A stretch of DNA of 64,000 nucleotides from Madurella fahalii (GCA_029876055.1 CM056876.1:2728001-2792000); one strand, 5' to 3'; positions 1 to 11,004 are shown, counted from the stretch's first letter. Notes: generated by a model not told the origin, from the sequence alone. Translations and numbers: made by a program.

Positions 1-1040
1 TATCTAATAACAATAGACTTATCAGTAGCTTGGCTACTGATATAGGCTATAACCCAGTTACTTTCCAACCTGGCTTAATATTCAGAGCCGTCAGTACCTC
101 CTTCTAGGCGGCTATCAAGCAGATTAACAGATTCCTTTTACCCATAACTGTAGAATCCGTCTAGGAAACTAAGTTGTTAAGCATCTTCCAGTAGTGAAAT
201 GGTGCAGAAACACACATCTACACCCACATACCCACCAAAACAAGGGGAAGGGCAAAGACGGCCAAATGCCAGACAGACAAGATAGACAAGACAGGTCAGG
301 CGACACCACCACAAATTGGGTCCCTGCAGCCTAAACAAGGTCAAAACAACATGTGCAGATAGGGCTCCCTCTGATCAGAGGGAGATCGCTTTGCATGCAA
401 AGAAAGCTCGTCAATTGAGCTTGCAACAAGTGTGAAGAAAGGTACTAAATTGATTGTCCTGTCTAAGGAGCATCGGCCAGGACGGCCCTACTTATGATGC
501 GAAAGAATATGGGCCCACGGCAAGTTCCAGCCCCCCCTCCCCCGGGGCACCATCCTAGCAACTGTGTCCCTCTGATCAGAGGGACCCTGCCCTCTGGGGA
601 CTGTTTTCCCCAACTCACTATCTTCAAGGTAACCAAGAGTATCCTGGATATCTTGCTTCGTATAGGCCATTGTAAGTAATTGACGAAGAAGTGGTTAAAA
701 TCTGGTGTAATTTGGCCTAGAATTGACTGTGTTGTCGTAAGTTGAATTAGGTAGGTTGAAATTGCAGTGTGTCTGACAGACTGTCCGAGATGTGGGGTGT
801 CCGAGATGTGGGTACGCTGACTTAGTTAATTAGCTATATCTTCTTTACTAGATAAGCGATGAAGAAATCCTTTGGAATCTAGGTTAAGAATATACTAAAT
901 AATAACAGATTCTTCTAGATTAGTTAATTTCTATGAGTTAGCTAGAATGTTGCATTGTAGTAGTATACTATTATGATTCTTCCTACACCTCTTTATCAAA
1001 GATAGAGTGTGCTAGACCTTCTACTACTAAATACATAGGA
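1..1040. other. AT-rich transposon relic region
   Basis: This stretch is much richer in A+T than the gene-bearing parts, is full of stop codons in all frames and holds no intact gene. It contains two long perfect palindromes (365-384 and 566-585) and a tandem 15-bp repeat (782-796 and 798-812). A short minus-strand open frame at 488-670 begins MAYTKQDIQDTLGYLEDSE, which loosely resembles the start of fungal pogo/Fot-type transposases. The composition fits old transposon DNA mutated by RIP. No element boundary could be fixed. I infer a mosaic of relics; the DNA-transposon assignment is weak. Confidence 0.55.
782..812. repeat. tandem 15-bp repeat, possible transposon terminal repeat
   Basis: The 15-mer TGTCCGAGATGTGGG occurs twice, separated by a single G, at 782-796 and 798-812. 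A repeat of this kind just outside a possible transposase start would suit the subterminal part of a terminal inverted repeat. No partner inverted copy was found in the window, so the role is open. Confidence 0.4.
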
Positions 1041-1659
1041 AAACCGTATCGTATAAGCCGGGTGAAAAACCTATATCAACAAGTAGTAGGAAACAACAAT
1101 AGTAGACGCCAGTTAGTTGGAAAAGAAAGGAAGGTCTTATATAAGGCACTGAAGACTTCTAGTCTTCGACTTCGGATTCGTCCGCCACCCCCTCCTCCTC
1201 TTCAGATTCTTCGGTTTCCAATTCCAGCCATCGAACCAGGTTTTAATCCATCAAGCGGCCTGAATCCATCAGCCGACCCAAAACCCTCCTTAATAGCCTG
1301 AGGCTCCGGGAGCCTTGACCCTGTAATACAAAGCTAAGATCCCGGTGGGTTCGAATTTCTGGCCTCGGCCAGGTTCTAGGCTTCGGTGGTATTGGATACC
1401 ACACAACAAGGTGCTCCACTGTCTCCCGGCCCTCCCCACAGCTACAGTAGGGAGTAGGAAGGTTCGGGACCCCCCGTTGGAAAAGGAAGTCCCGTAGGCC
1501 AACAGTCCCTGTTCGGACCCGTACCAGCAGCGAGCTCTGGGCTTCAGTAAGGTCCTGGTATTTCCGAAGATAGACGTTAATATAACTTGTGAAATATAAC
1601 CATTTCTTCATTACTCTCTGTGCACAACTATATCTCCGCGAAAAGGAGAAAAGAAACAA
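1041..1659 (-). mobile_element. 3' end of a LINE retrotransposon (Tad-like), truncated
   Basis: Read on the minus strand, 1659-1290 encodes the C-terminal part of a fungal non-LTR retrotransposon ORF2. It has the typical run LTEAQSSLLVRVRTG and a CSCGEGRETVEH motif, the cysteine/histidine knuckle after the RNase H region. The frame goes on through a TAA at 1243-1245 into an acidic tail (ELETEESEEEEG, DESEVED) ending near 1159, then a 3' untranslated part down to about 1041. The internal TAA looks like RIP damage. The distal 200 bp, acidic tail plus 3' UTR, is repeated at 63397-63600 in the same orientation. The 5' part is absent, as is usual for LINE insertions. The LINE assignment is firm; the subfamily is inferred. 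Confidence 0.75.
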
Positions 1660-1787
1660 AAGCTGCTCCCTCCACCGCCATCTATCAATGAACCTAGATG
1701 AAGGTGAGTGAGCTAGAACTGCAACCTAACAAACTGTGTTCCAACAGTCAACACCTTGTACCAGTCTTCAACGCTGCGCCGTGCGCA

Positions 1788-2822
1788 TTAATACTCGATG
1801 TCATTGACCACAGACTGTTCAGGGGGTTGGCAGTTTGACTGGCCCTTGTGGGCTTTGGTCTCAACAGCAGAGAGCATCTTCATGAAGATACTCTGCAGGT
1901 CTTTGGCCAGCTTCTCAGAAACAGTGTCGTCGTACTCCGAGCCACCGGTCGGCTGGTGAGGCTTTGGCTTCCTACCCTTTCCGCCGACAGGAAAAACGGT
2001 GGCCCAATCATCGGCATCGGCGCCGAGGGCGGCGACTTTCTCGTTACGCAGACGGGCAAGCTTGGCCGCCTTGGCCGCGACGTTGCCGGCTAATGTGTAC
2101 TGACCAGAGTTGTTGTGGATGTAAGTCACCGAGCTATATGTAGTGTTGGTGAAGTCTACCAGCTGGGTCACGCCGATGGCCTGCAGGTTGATGATCTGTC
2201 CCGGCGTGTACGTGCCGGTAGCTATGTAGTACTTGACCACCGGGAAGATGTTGAAGGTGGTGGAAGGGGTCGCGGTGAAGGTCGCCATGGGGACAACCTT
2301 TCCAGCCATGTTCATACCGCCGAGGCCGACGAAGCTGTTGTCTAAAGAGATGTCTGTTAGCATCTGTCAACGGCTGCCACTATTTGGAGAAGGGGGCTCA
2401 CTGGGGTCGGGAAGCCGAAAGCTGGAATCACACTGGATAGTGAAGGCGTTGGTCGGGGCAGTTGCGGTGGGCAGCGGCTCCGGGAAGTTTGCACCTCCGG
2501 TGGTCGTGAAGTTCAAGGTGGTTCCAGCCACGGGAGTGCCAGCGTTGCTACCCAGGGTGACCGGTTCATAGTCGCTCGTAGCTACTTTAACACCGGCTGC
2601 GAGGTTCTCGATCGACGTGCCGCAGATGCCGTAGAATTGGCGCGCAATGGTGAAGGTGGTGGAGCTGGAACCATCTGGTCGGGAGACGATGGGTGGTGCA
2701 GTCATGAAGATGTTGGAGAAGACCGAGCCGGCTCCAGAGACCTGCGGCGCCACGGCAAAGAGCAGGTAGCTCTGCGAGGCACCAGACTCGTTAAGAATTG
2801 TGATGTCGTATGTGTTGGCCAT
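1788..2822 (-). CDS. hypothetical protein, predicted beta-rich, 328 aa
   Basis: Two exons: 2822-2402 and 2353-1788. The 48-nt intron (2354-2401) has donor GTGAGC, a CTAAC branch site and acceptor ACAG, and joining it restores one frame (…RLPDP then NISLDNSF…). The protein starts MANTYDITILNESG and has no signal peptide or membrane span, so it is probably cytoplasmic. Residues 1-240 are rich in Thr/Ser/Val/Gly strands (FSNIFMTAPP, TTFTIARQFYGICGTS, KYYIATGTYTPGQ), suggesting a beta-sandwich. The last 90 residues are charged and helical, with a DDWATVFPVGGKG motif. I do not recognise a named family. The gene is divergent from the 842-aa gene at 4266; both have a TATA box, so they could work as a pair, but this is inference. 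Confidence 0.75.
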
Positions 2823-3012
2823 TGCGGATGTTTTGTTGAGTTGAGGAATTTGGGATGAGTGTGAAACTGGGATAGATTATTGTATGACTCTTAAGATCAG
2901 TTTGAGAGATGGAAAGTCAGGGATCTTGAGGCATGCGCTTGTGGTTGTTGAGTGCGTTATGTTGAAGTCTGTTGATTAGAAAGGTTTGGGTTAGAATCGA
3001 GAATACTGTCTC

Positions 3013-3020
3013 CTTATATA
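3013..3020 (-). promoter_or_regulatory. TATA box of the 1788-2822 gene
   Basis: On the minus strand this reads TATATAAG, about 190 nt upstream of the ATG at 2822. That leaves room for a leader of roughly 150 nt. Confidence 0.5.
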
Positions 3021-4144
3021 CATAACTTAGTCCATTCGTCCTCGAACTTTGGAGAGATCATGAGACTGGCAATTGATGCTTTCAACTTGAGGAGATCTTC
3101 ATTCGTCCCTGTGCTATGTGTGAATAGGGGACGCTTGTGATCAGCCACCCTACCTAGTGCTGACAGACCAATATTGAGAAAGCATTCAGCTGAAATCCAG
3201 CCTTGTCAGACTTTTCCACTTTGTAGTCGCAGTTCGGAAAGTATTGCTGCCGCTTCATAGCTCGACACCGAGTGGTCTTGCGCTAGCACCCCATCATGAA
3301 GTTACATCATTGCATCCTCACCAACATGGACATCCTTGTTCTGGTCAAATGGCTTGCCTAGACTGTCTTGACAGAGCTGAGCTTAGAACTCAGCTGCCAC
3401 AAAGATGACAGACTATTCTCAATCTGGTTTATAACGCCCTTACATCGGTGTTGAAGGGTTGATGGTCAGCACCAGCCAGCCACGGGGTGTACCTTTGTTA
3501 CATCAAAAGACGTGAGATCTATCCGCCAAGCAAAAATAGGTCATATTAAATTCCCATCACCCATTCAAATTACTTTCAGTCTATAAGTCGGCCCGATTAA
3601 CCTTTGTGATAGCTCCCTAGCTTATGGAAGTTGAGATCCGAGTTCACGCGGTCATCCTTGGCGAGATATTGATGTCGGCAGTCTTGGTTTTTCATCAGCG
3701 GGGCAGCTCCAATTCGGAAGTTTAACTCCGTACACTCGATGACACTGTTACATCCAACCGCATGCAGCAAACCAACGTCTATTACACCCTGACACAAATA
3801 TTTGCACACCTCAGCTCTGCCATGGACCTCCATACATCACGGATAGACTATCCTCACAGATATACTGGGCAAGCTAGTGAACAGATTCGCCGAGAGCAGG
3901 CCACCAGAGGGAGGGCTGGGTCGCTAGACCCTTTGGGGCGTAATTATATCCCGGCTTATGGGTGGCTGAACATCCTCGATCTCGTCTACCATGAATCAGT
4001 AATAAGTATCCTTTCGTGTACCCGCAGGGGGACTTATGTAGCATTTGGCTGGCTAACCTGATGCAGTGGTCACAAGTGCTTTGGAGTTGACGTCTTCCTT
4101 GAAGCTTGAACTGCCATATTCACGGCATGAACAAGGCAACTACC

Positions 4145-4150
4145 TATAAA
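4145..4150 (+). promoter_or_regulatory. TATA box of the 4266-7051 gene
   Basis: TATAAA lies about 115 nt upstream of the start codon, a normal distance for a fungal gene with a short leader. The start itself sits in a good context (CAACCATGG). Confidence 0.55.
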
Positions 4151-4265
4151 GCCATTACCATTTAACTGTGCTCAGACGCAATCTCCACGACTCAACCATG
4201 TATCGATCTCTCTTGTTTCGCTTCACATCAGTTTTCTGCTCTATTTAGAGCTCCAAGTCTCAACC

Positions 4266-7051
4266 ATGGCTGCGCCTCTTGTCATGACAGTAGCCAGACT
4301 CGAAGCAGGGCCATACAATCCAACCACCGGTCCGTGTGTCAGCACAACCAATTCCCAAGGCCGGGTCGTCCTTGCCACCGTGGTCCCCTTGCTCGAAATT
4401 TGGAATGTGTACATCGCCAATCTCGTCAAAGATCCCACTGTGACCGGTGACGGATCTTTCTACCCGGTTTCGATCCTCCTCCCAACAGTCCCCACCCCGA
4501 CATGGCGCCTTCCGCTAACCGTGACCGTCAACCTCACCGGGAATCCCACAGGTTGGACAAGCAACAGGGGAATTGTCTACGGGAACCTTCGTGACCCTAT
4601 CACCGGTCTGCTTGTCCCCATCCTGGAAGGCAATCCCTTCGTAGTCACGTCGCCGGCCGCGCCGCAGGTTGCGGTACTGACAGACTTCCGACTCGTCACG
4701 GCCCGACGGTTCATGAATCCTATCCAACAGGACTATCAGTTCGCAATCCCATTTCGAGCAAGCGGAGACTGGGTGTGGACGATACAGGACGCAGGAGTTG
4801 CCGGTAAGCAAAATCAATTACGTCTAATTAACCATAATCTCCTTGGACACCTACTCACACCTAAATTTACTACCAGTGAACCCTGTTCCTGTCGTAGCTG
4901 CAGTTACAACTCGGATGGAGCTCAACTTCGTTGTCTGGCCCGCACCGGGGGGGCCAGGCATTCTCTTCCCCGCAACACCTATTTTGCGGTCACAAGCTGA
5001 CTTGATGTCATCCTACCCTGTCCCTGTTCAGCGGTGGGCCTATCCAAACATCACAGATCCGGTCTTCAACACCACTAGCCTGTCTACAACTCGGGATCAG
5101 TTACTTACACTCTATCTCGAAAAGCTTGTTGCTAATATCTAGGTGTACAGTGAAAGCGGCAAAGGTACCTTCCAGAGCAGATACATCCTCAGCAGCAGCA
5201 GCCACGGCATGGCTCCATTTGGTGGCACCTTCCTGCTCAAGACGTGGATTAACCCTCCCAATCCGAACAATCACTACGTGAACGACTTTGACTTGGCTGC
5301 TGTGTTGCAGCTGGGATGCGCTGTAACGTTGGGCATCACCGGCAACGAACTCTTCGATTCGCGCTGGATTGTCCAGTCCCCCTTTGGCTACCTTGTCCCG
5401 GGCCAGATGTTTGGCGAAAGGGCAACCTCGACGCAGTGTAACAACCCGTATTGGAATACGGGAGGTAAGATGTCCCTTTGGGCCGTCGACTTGGATTTGA
5501 CTGACCAGTGATTTTGTCCCAGACTGGAACCCGAGCCCGAATGTTGCCAACCCATACGACCCCACGCGAACTGGCTTCATTGTACATACCTGGATCGAAG
5601 TGCGGTTGAATAGGGGACTGGGCATCCAAACCTATGTCATAGACCCGACACATGCGCTTGCTGGACCTACCGGTGTGCCTGCACCGGAGTCTGGGACAAA
5701 CACTAGGGCCACCTACCTGGCTAGCCACCGAGACCCGAACTATCCAGCCATGGGGGCCAACTTCTTCCATGGACTCGTCCACAATGGCAGAGTGACTGGG
5801 AACAGTAGTGACTGGGATATTGGAAACCTGAACGCTGACTGCTGTGAGCCATCGTCTCTCTGCTCCCTGCCCCGTTCTGTAGGTCTCCATGCTAACAAGC
5901 AATGTCTATACCACACAGACTCGAACCCGGCGACTCGGTTACCTCGTATTGGCGTGTTTGGAACCGACCTTCAACCACCTAACTTCGTGCCCACCCAATG
6001 GACTTCGGGCAATGGGACAGTTGACGCGTATTTCCCCATCATGAAGGCTCCAAAGATACTCGCTAGCAGCATGGAAGCGGTTAAAGGGGGCGAGGACACG
6101 GCGGCACCAGGGCTCTTTAGCAATGCGTCTCTGTCCGCCCAGACACTGCTCAAGCTCATCGACACAGCTGGCACAGCCTGCATCATATTCCACGATATCC
6201 GGCCTGCCCTCGATCGAACAACGCTGCACATGGTTGTGACGTTGCCACTGGGACAGAAAATCCCGACGCCACGCGCCAACGGCAATGCCAATGGCAACGA
6301 CAATTCGTCTCCCTCCAATCCAGAAGACGACACCACCGTCCAGGACACCGACTCAGGCCCGGACGACAACCCCCAAATGACAATACAAATCGTCGCGTAC
6401 AGCAGCGCCGCCATCGCGCGCGACGATGTGGACACGTTCCTGTCCCTGTACTCCAACCTAAAACACGCTACCAAGTCCGAAACGCTCGGCGACGTCCCTA
6501 TGCCCGCCGAGGCAGGCGTCGCCCAGTTCGTGCGGGGCAACGTCACCGCGACACTGACATCCGACAACCCGCGCGCGCACGTCGCAGACCTCCCCGCCAT
6601 CGCATCGCGCATTGACAAACACATTGCCGAAGCGCTGGTGGACGACGTCGCTGTGCGCCGCGGCAGGGTGCTGCTGACGGAGCCCGTGCTAGCGCGCGTG
6701 GTCAAAGGGAGGGCGTTTACGATCCGGACGCGTCCGTTGGTTGATCGTGATCGCGTTCGCAGCTGCGGCAGCCGTGCCAAGTCGCAGGTCCAGGACGTGT
6801 TTAAGAACGGGCTGGATAAGGTTGGTGATGTCAACCGCGTCCTGGCGAGCGTGTCTGACCCGACCCGTGTCGTGTGCACGGGGCCGTCAGAGCGGGATGG
6901 GATGTTGGTCTTTGTCCCATTTGAGATTGGCGTGGTGGCGATCACGTTTGTCAGGCCCCATCATGAGACGTTGATGCCTGGGCTGAGGAGGGTGGTTGTC
7001 GAGGTTGTGGGAGAGGCCGAAGAAGATTGCACGCAGACAGAACCCGCTTAA
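4266..7051 (+). CDS. large hypothetical protein with transglutaminase-like region, about 842 aa
   Basis: Five exons are proposed: 4266-4803, 4877-5099, 5151-5464, 5523-5843 and 5919-7051. Introns 1, 3 and 4 have good GTAAGC/GTAAGA/GTGAGC donors and CAG acceptors. Intron 2 is needed to skip a stop at 5140-5142, but its donor (GTTACT) is weak, so that junction is uncertain. Intron 4 is 75 nt and stop-free. No signal peptide or membrane span is visible. Residues about 295-405 resemble a transglutaminase/cysteine-protease fold: NDFDLAAVLQLGC (298-310), VHTWIEV with His380, and VIDPTH with Asp399. Members of that fold usually have Cys at the place occupied by Asp299 here. Residues about 500-530 are a low-complexity Asn/Asp linker; the rest is unrecognised. 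The protein may be a non-catalytic member of the fold or another family altogether. Confidence 0.7.
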
Positions 7052-9852
7052 AAGGATAGTTACTTCCAAGAAATAGCATAGTATGGCCGTACATGGCTGC
7101 TTTCTTTTGCAGCCTAGTCTACGACCGCGCGCATATCCGACACTAGCATTGCGATGCCGCAGGCATGAGGTTGTATAGGAAGGCCGTAGAAACCAATAAG
7201 CAATCGCGATATCGCCAAGGGCGGGGCTGGGGTGATGGGAAGTTGCATGAATTGCCGCCCCCGAACCCCGCGTAGGCCTGTCTTCCCGAGAGCAAACCGA
7301 AATTCAATTATCCATTCCCTACTATTGTTTGAGAGGTTGGTTCTTCCAGTCTCCTATTATCTCCCATTATTTTTATGCATGTATATAACATGATCAAAGG
7401 TAACCGCAGATTGCGGTCAACCCCTGAGAATACTCCGGGACAAAGGAAACTTGGCCGGACGAGCGATAGCCTATAAATATCGAGTATAAGTCTCCCTACT
7501 AGCTCTCTGTCATATTTCAACTGGGCCCGCCCCGGACGAAGCGGCTGGCTTTCAGTACGATGAGGACAGGCTGTTGGCTGGCGGGTGGTCTAGGTCACAG
7601 CCATTGCCATGCGCATGTGTAAAGTCACATGTAGATAACTGATAAGACCTATAGGGCGTTGCACGACTGCAGTTGCTGACCCAGCTGCCCCAACCCAACG
7701 CTCGCCCGATATTTTGCTGGACAAGAACCCGTTTGCGTTCCCGGACCGGAGCCGCCTCCGTAACGACTACAAACGGCGCCGGCGACGGAGGCCGGAAGGC
7801 GTCACCTATTCTACTTCGTTTACACCCATCGAGTCCTCGAGAACGCGTCCTGTGCATTCGCGATGGAGATGCATTTTCGGCGCCAGGATCCTGTTCCCTG
7901 TACGGGGATGCGACCCAACTGCGTCCGACCCTCGAGGCTCGGTACTGGCCTGGCTCGCTCATACTGTTGTGGCCCCCCCTCCTTCCCCCTCAACCCAGAA
8001 TCCCCTTTCTCTTTATTTTCTCGTCATTTTTCTTTCTCCTAAAACACGCCTTAGCTCGCTATGACGATATAACAGCAGTTACGCTTCTCCTGGGGTGGAC
8101 TAGGAAAGCGCTAATTGTCACGTGCAGAGGGCTATTGGCCGAAGCAGGGCTGCGGAAAGACCTCTCTATTGTGTAAAATCATAAGATCGGGGGGAAAGGA
8201 AGAGAAGCTCTCGTGTGATCAAGCAGTAAAGACGTTGTAACAAGTGTATGGCAAGATGTCTGTCTACCGTGGACGGTATCATGCCGGCTGGTTTATAGAC
8301 TAGGACCCGTTTAGCTATGTCCAGAACCTCAGATTGGTCGAGAAACAATTTGACCCTGTGGTCTGCTGTTAGTAGCGCACGAGCAGGACTGGCTGGAGTG
8401 GCAAGAAAATACCCCCAAGGGTCATCGAAGCAGCCTGTTTATTAAGGTGGGCGACTGCAGTAGCATCAATCGCCCAGTTTAGGGAATGCAGCGTACTCAC
8501 GGGCAACAAAAACTTGCAATGGTTGTGCAGTCGAATCAATGCCATAATCAAGCCTTCCAGCAAAGCAAGCGCTCCATCCTGTAGGAAGACTGGTTTGATA
8601 GTCCTGAGATAGGATTCTACTTTTAAGATTCGAATGACTGTCTTGCCTCTTCAACACATCAAATCCGGATTAGGCAAATTTCGAGCTCCGGCTGCTTGTA
8701 CCAGGGCTGTAAGGCACTGTCGTGTCCTCGAACAAAGCCGGAAAAAAGGTCCATGTATATCTGATCTGAAAAGTCGACATCCCATCATGCTGGAAGGAGT
8801 GGAGCAAGGTCGACGTCGAATCGTGGTGGTTCAGGAGGCCCACCTGATCATCCCAGGATAAGGTTTCATATCGACCAGCGCTGGCGCCGTCCACCGCTGC
8901 ACTGGCATGGCCCGTTGGATAATCACCGCCGTACATTTCCGATCGGAGTAAGAAGACTTGATCAGTCTCAAAAGCTTGCTCAGAATTGAACTCAGTCGCT
9001 TCCGCTTCCGCAGTATCTGCTAGGGATTTTGGAATCATTAGCTTGAATGACGAGACCAGCTTGCCCTGAGCGACACTCACGCCGCCTATCCTCAAGCCCA
9101 CCCTGCGATATTCCCCGCGATGGGCTACCATGTTCCCCGAGAGGGACACACGTGAGGAAAAAGTCTGCTGGCGTGGCGGATACTAGGCCAATACACTAGC
9201 CGGCATTGTCTGGATCAACAGTTGCAGGGGTGGCCTCCTGTATCTGGGGAGCTGCCGTCAAGTGCGAAGGCCCTCTTGAATGGCAACTGCCGCTTGCACT
9301 TTCCGACAATACAATTTGTTCATGTTGATTAAGGGGGGCTTTTGTAGAGCTTATATTAGATCTAAATGTCTTCCTCTAATAGTCATCTGCAAGCCCATTC
9401 CGAAGTTCTAAAACGTAGCTATGTAAATCCGGTGTAGTTTAAATTCTCGGGCTTTGTTGCTGAACCATTGCGGGTGACAGTACGGACTGTGTAACTAACG
9501 GTTTAAGGGTGTGACCGGGCCAGGCGGAGAAGATCAGGCCCTCAAGTGAAGCAGGTTCCGCAAAATCACCTGGCTCGCACACTTCCCTTCTTGCTGTACT
9601 ACACAGTAGGAACGAAAAATGCCAGGGGGGGCAGGTCGTGGGTTGCGGGGTAATTGCGTCAGTTTCCGTGGTTGCGTAGGGACCGAAGTCCCTGCCCACC
9701 TTCCTCTTCTTTGCAGCCAGAGCACTGCCTTGACGTTTGTGTTGACATTTCCCAAGAACATTATATCTTTCTCATGTGAATGTCTCGATCCACACACTCA
9801 CTTATCGAGGCCATCTTGTAAAGCTCATGTCACTGTCCAAGTACATCCTGCA
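7052..9852. other. intergenic region with a dispersed repeat
   Basis: No gene can be supported here. Features present are the dispersed repeat at about 7690-8112 and a TATA-like TATAAATAT near 7471. A minus-strand open frame at 8670-9149 ends the stretch; it contains YETLSWDD and GEYRRVG, faintly like pieces of HET-domain proteins, but in the wrong order. Confidence 0.5.
7690..8112 (+). repeat. dispersed repeat, copy A (little mutated)
   Basis: This stretch aligns over its whole length with 54941-55330. Nearly all differences are C here to T there or G here to A there. The best preserved block encodes NDYKRRRRRRPE in both copies in one frame, followed by TPIE and a shared pyrimidine-rich end. 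Copy A keeps an open frame (7714-8064) but I recognise no protein family. It could be a fragment of a mobile element or of a duplicated gene. GC content here is close to that of genes, so this copy seems to have largely escaped RIP. Confidence 0.65.
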
Positions 9853-11004
9853 ATGTCTCAGGGCTCTTCAATGTCATTCCCCCTCTTTTCAAACCTTCCT
9901 GCGGAACTCCGCCTTATGATATGGGAGCGTGTACCACAGCCAACACGCCTCATCGGCCAGATGCCATGCTCCGTATGCTCGGGCATCTTCAAGGACGCCC
10001 TTACCCAGAACGCCGAAAGGCGACTGTGCGCTGACACCCGGCACCCTGACTGGCGACTTAGGTATATTGTACAGTCGCCGAACCACGCCATTTTCCCGCC
10101 TTTACACGCTTGCCGAGAGTCGCGTAGTGTTTGGCTTCCTCGTTACTTCCGGCCTCCGCGTTATATAAGTCTGCGCGACTCTGGATATGAACCCGACGAG
10201 GATAGCCGGCTGCCTTCATACAACCTGCGATTTGATGTTCCCTTCATTAGCTACGAGGCAGATGTATTCACCATCTTCCATGCCTGGGCGCAAGCCGACG
10301 TCGACATTGGGACCCCGCTCCGCGCCACCATAGATAGATTCGATCCAGTCTTTGGGCCATTCCTGGGTTTAGATCGCAGCCGTATCCAGCAAATTGGTAT
10401 TGGCGAGGGCGCCGAGCGTCTTGTCGATGCCGTCATCAAGCTCGATCTAAACTCCCTGCCCAGCTTACGCAAACTGTTCGTCCTCTGCTTTGGTCCGGAC
10501 CCACGGCCATCTCATGCCCGTTTAAGGCTACAGATGTCGGTGTCGGAAGTTCAGCATCTCGACTGCGATCTCTGCCACATTCCGGACCACGTGATTGCTA
10601 CGCACCGTCTATTCAACCACGGCCGGCTCCGTCACCCTCATTTCTCGCCTCGACCCCATCTCACGCCACTTCGCTGCTTCCTGGAAATCCTGAAGGGGTG
10701 GCTTTGGCACGCCAAGCACACGACTCTTCAAGCCGTCCAGCAGGAAGATAGCTCTGCAGTGTTTGATTTTGAGGATTGTGTTCTTGAGGGGGACACGGAG
10801 CGTGGTGGCAGTGGCACCTGCCCGCTTCGCCATGTGCCAGGCTGTGGACCGGCTGGCCACACACACAACGATATGGTGTCGTGGGTGCCCCCTTTCACGA
10901 TAAACTGCATGATCCTCTACGACAAGTCCTGGCTCAGGGGCTTGGACTGGCTGCCAAGTCTCGACTTAGAGGCTCTAGAAGAAAAGCGTAAAGGGCTTGA
11001 CTAG
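9853..11004 (+). CDS. 2EXR domain-containing protein, 383 aa
   Basis: A single-exon gene. I chose the ATG at 9853 because the domain begins 8 residues later; the frame is open further upstream, but that part has no family signal. Near the N-terminus, FPLFSNLPAELRLMIWER (about 9-26) followed by PPLHACRESRSVWLPRY (about 80-96) is the pattern of the fungal 2EXR domain, an F-box-like LPxELRxxIW helix plus a CRESR helix. The family is greatly expanded in Pezizomycotina and its function is unknown. It may act as an adaptor in ubiquitination, but this has not been shown. The rest of the protein (charged, Leu-rich, several CxxC pairs) is specific to this copy. There is no signal peptide or membrane span. 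Isolated on the left edge of an 8-kb gene-poor stretch. Confidence 0.85.
   Translation: MSQGSSMSFPLFSNLPAELRLMIWERVPQPTRLIGQMPCSVCSGIFKDALTQNAERRLCADTRHPDWRLRYIVQSPNHAIFPPLHACRESRSVWLPRYFRPPRYISLRDSGYEPDEDSRLPSYNLRFDVPFISYEADVFTIFHAWAQADVDIGTPLRATIDRFDPVFGPFLGLDRSRIQQIGIGEGAERLVDAVIKLDLNSLPSLRKLFVLCFGPDPRPSHARLRLQMSVSEVQHLDCDLCHIPDHVIATHRLFNHGRLRHPHFSPRPHLTPLRCFLEILKGWLWHAKHTTLQAVQQEDSSAVFDFEDCVLEGDTERGGSGTCPLRHVPGCGPAGHTHNDMVSWVPPFTINCMILYDKSWLRGLDWLPSLDLEALEEKRKGLD

Larger units (their letters stand above)
2823..4265. promoter_or_regulatory. shared upstream region of two divergent genes
   Basis: This 1.4-kb region separates two genes transcribed away from each other. I see no supported gene in it; the short open frames lack family resemblance and good codon bias. 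It contains a TATA box facing each way (3013-3020 minus, 4145-4150 plus) and may hold shared control sites. Confidence 0.5.

Noticed and set aside
8670..9149. Minus-strand frame with YETLSWDD and GEYRRVG, faintly like a HET incompatibility protein
   Set aside because: The two motifs occur in the reverse of the order seen in HET proteins, the YxLSYxWG core is not complete, and no further blocks were found.
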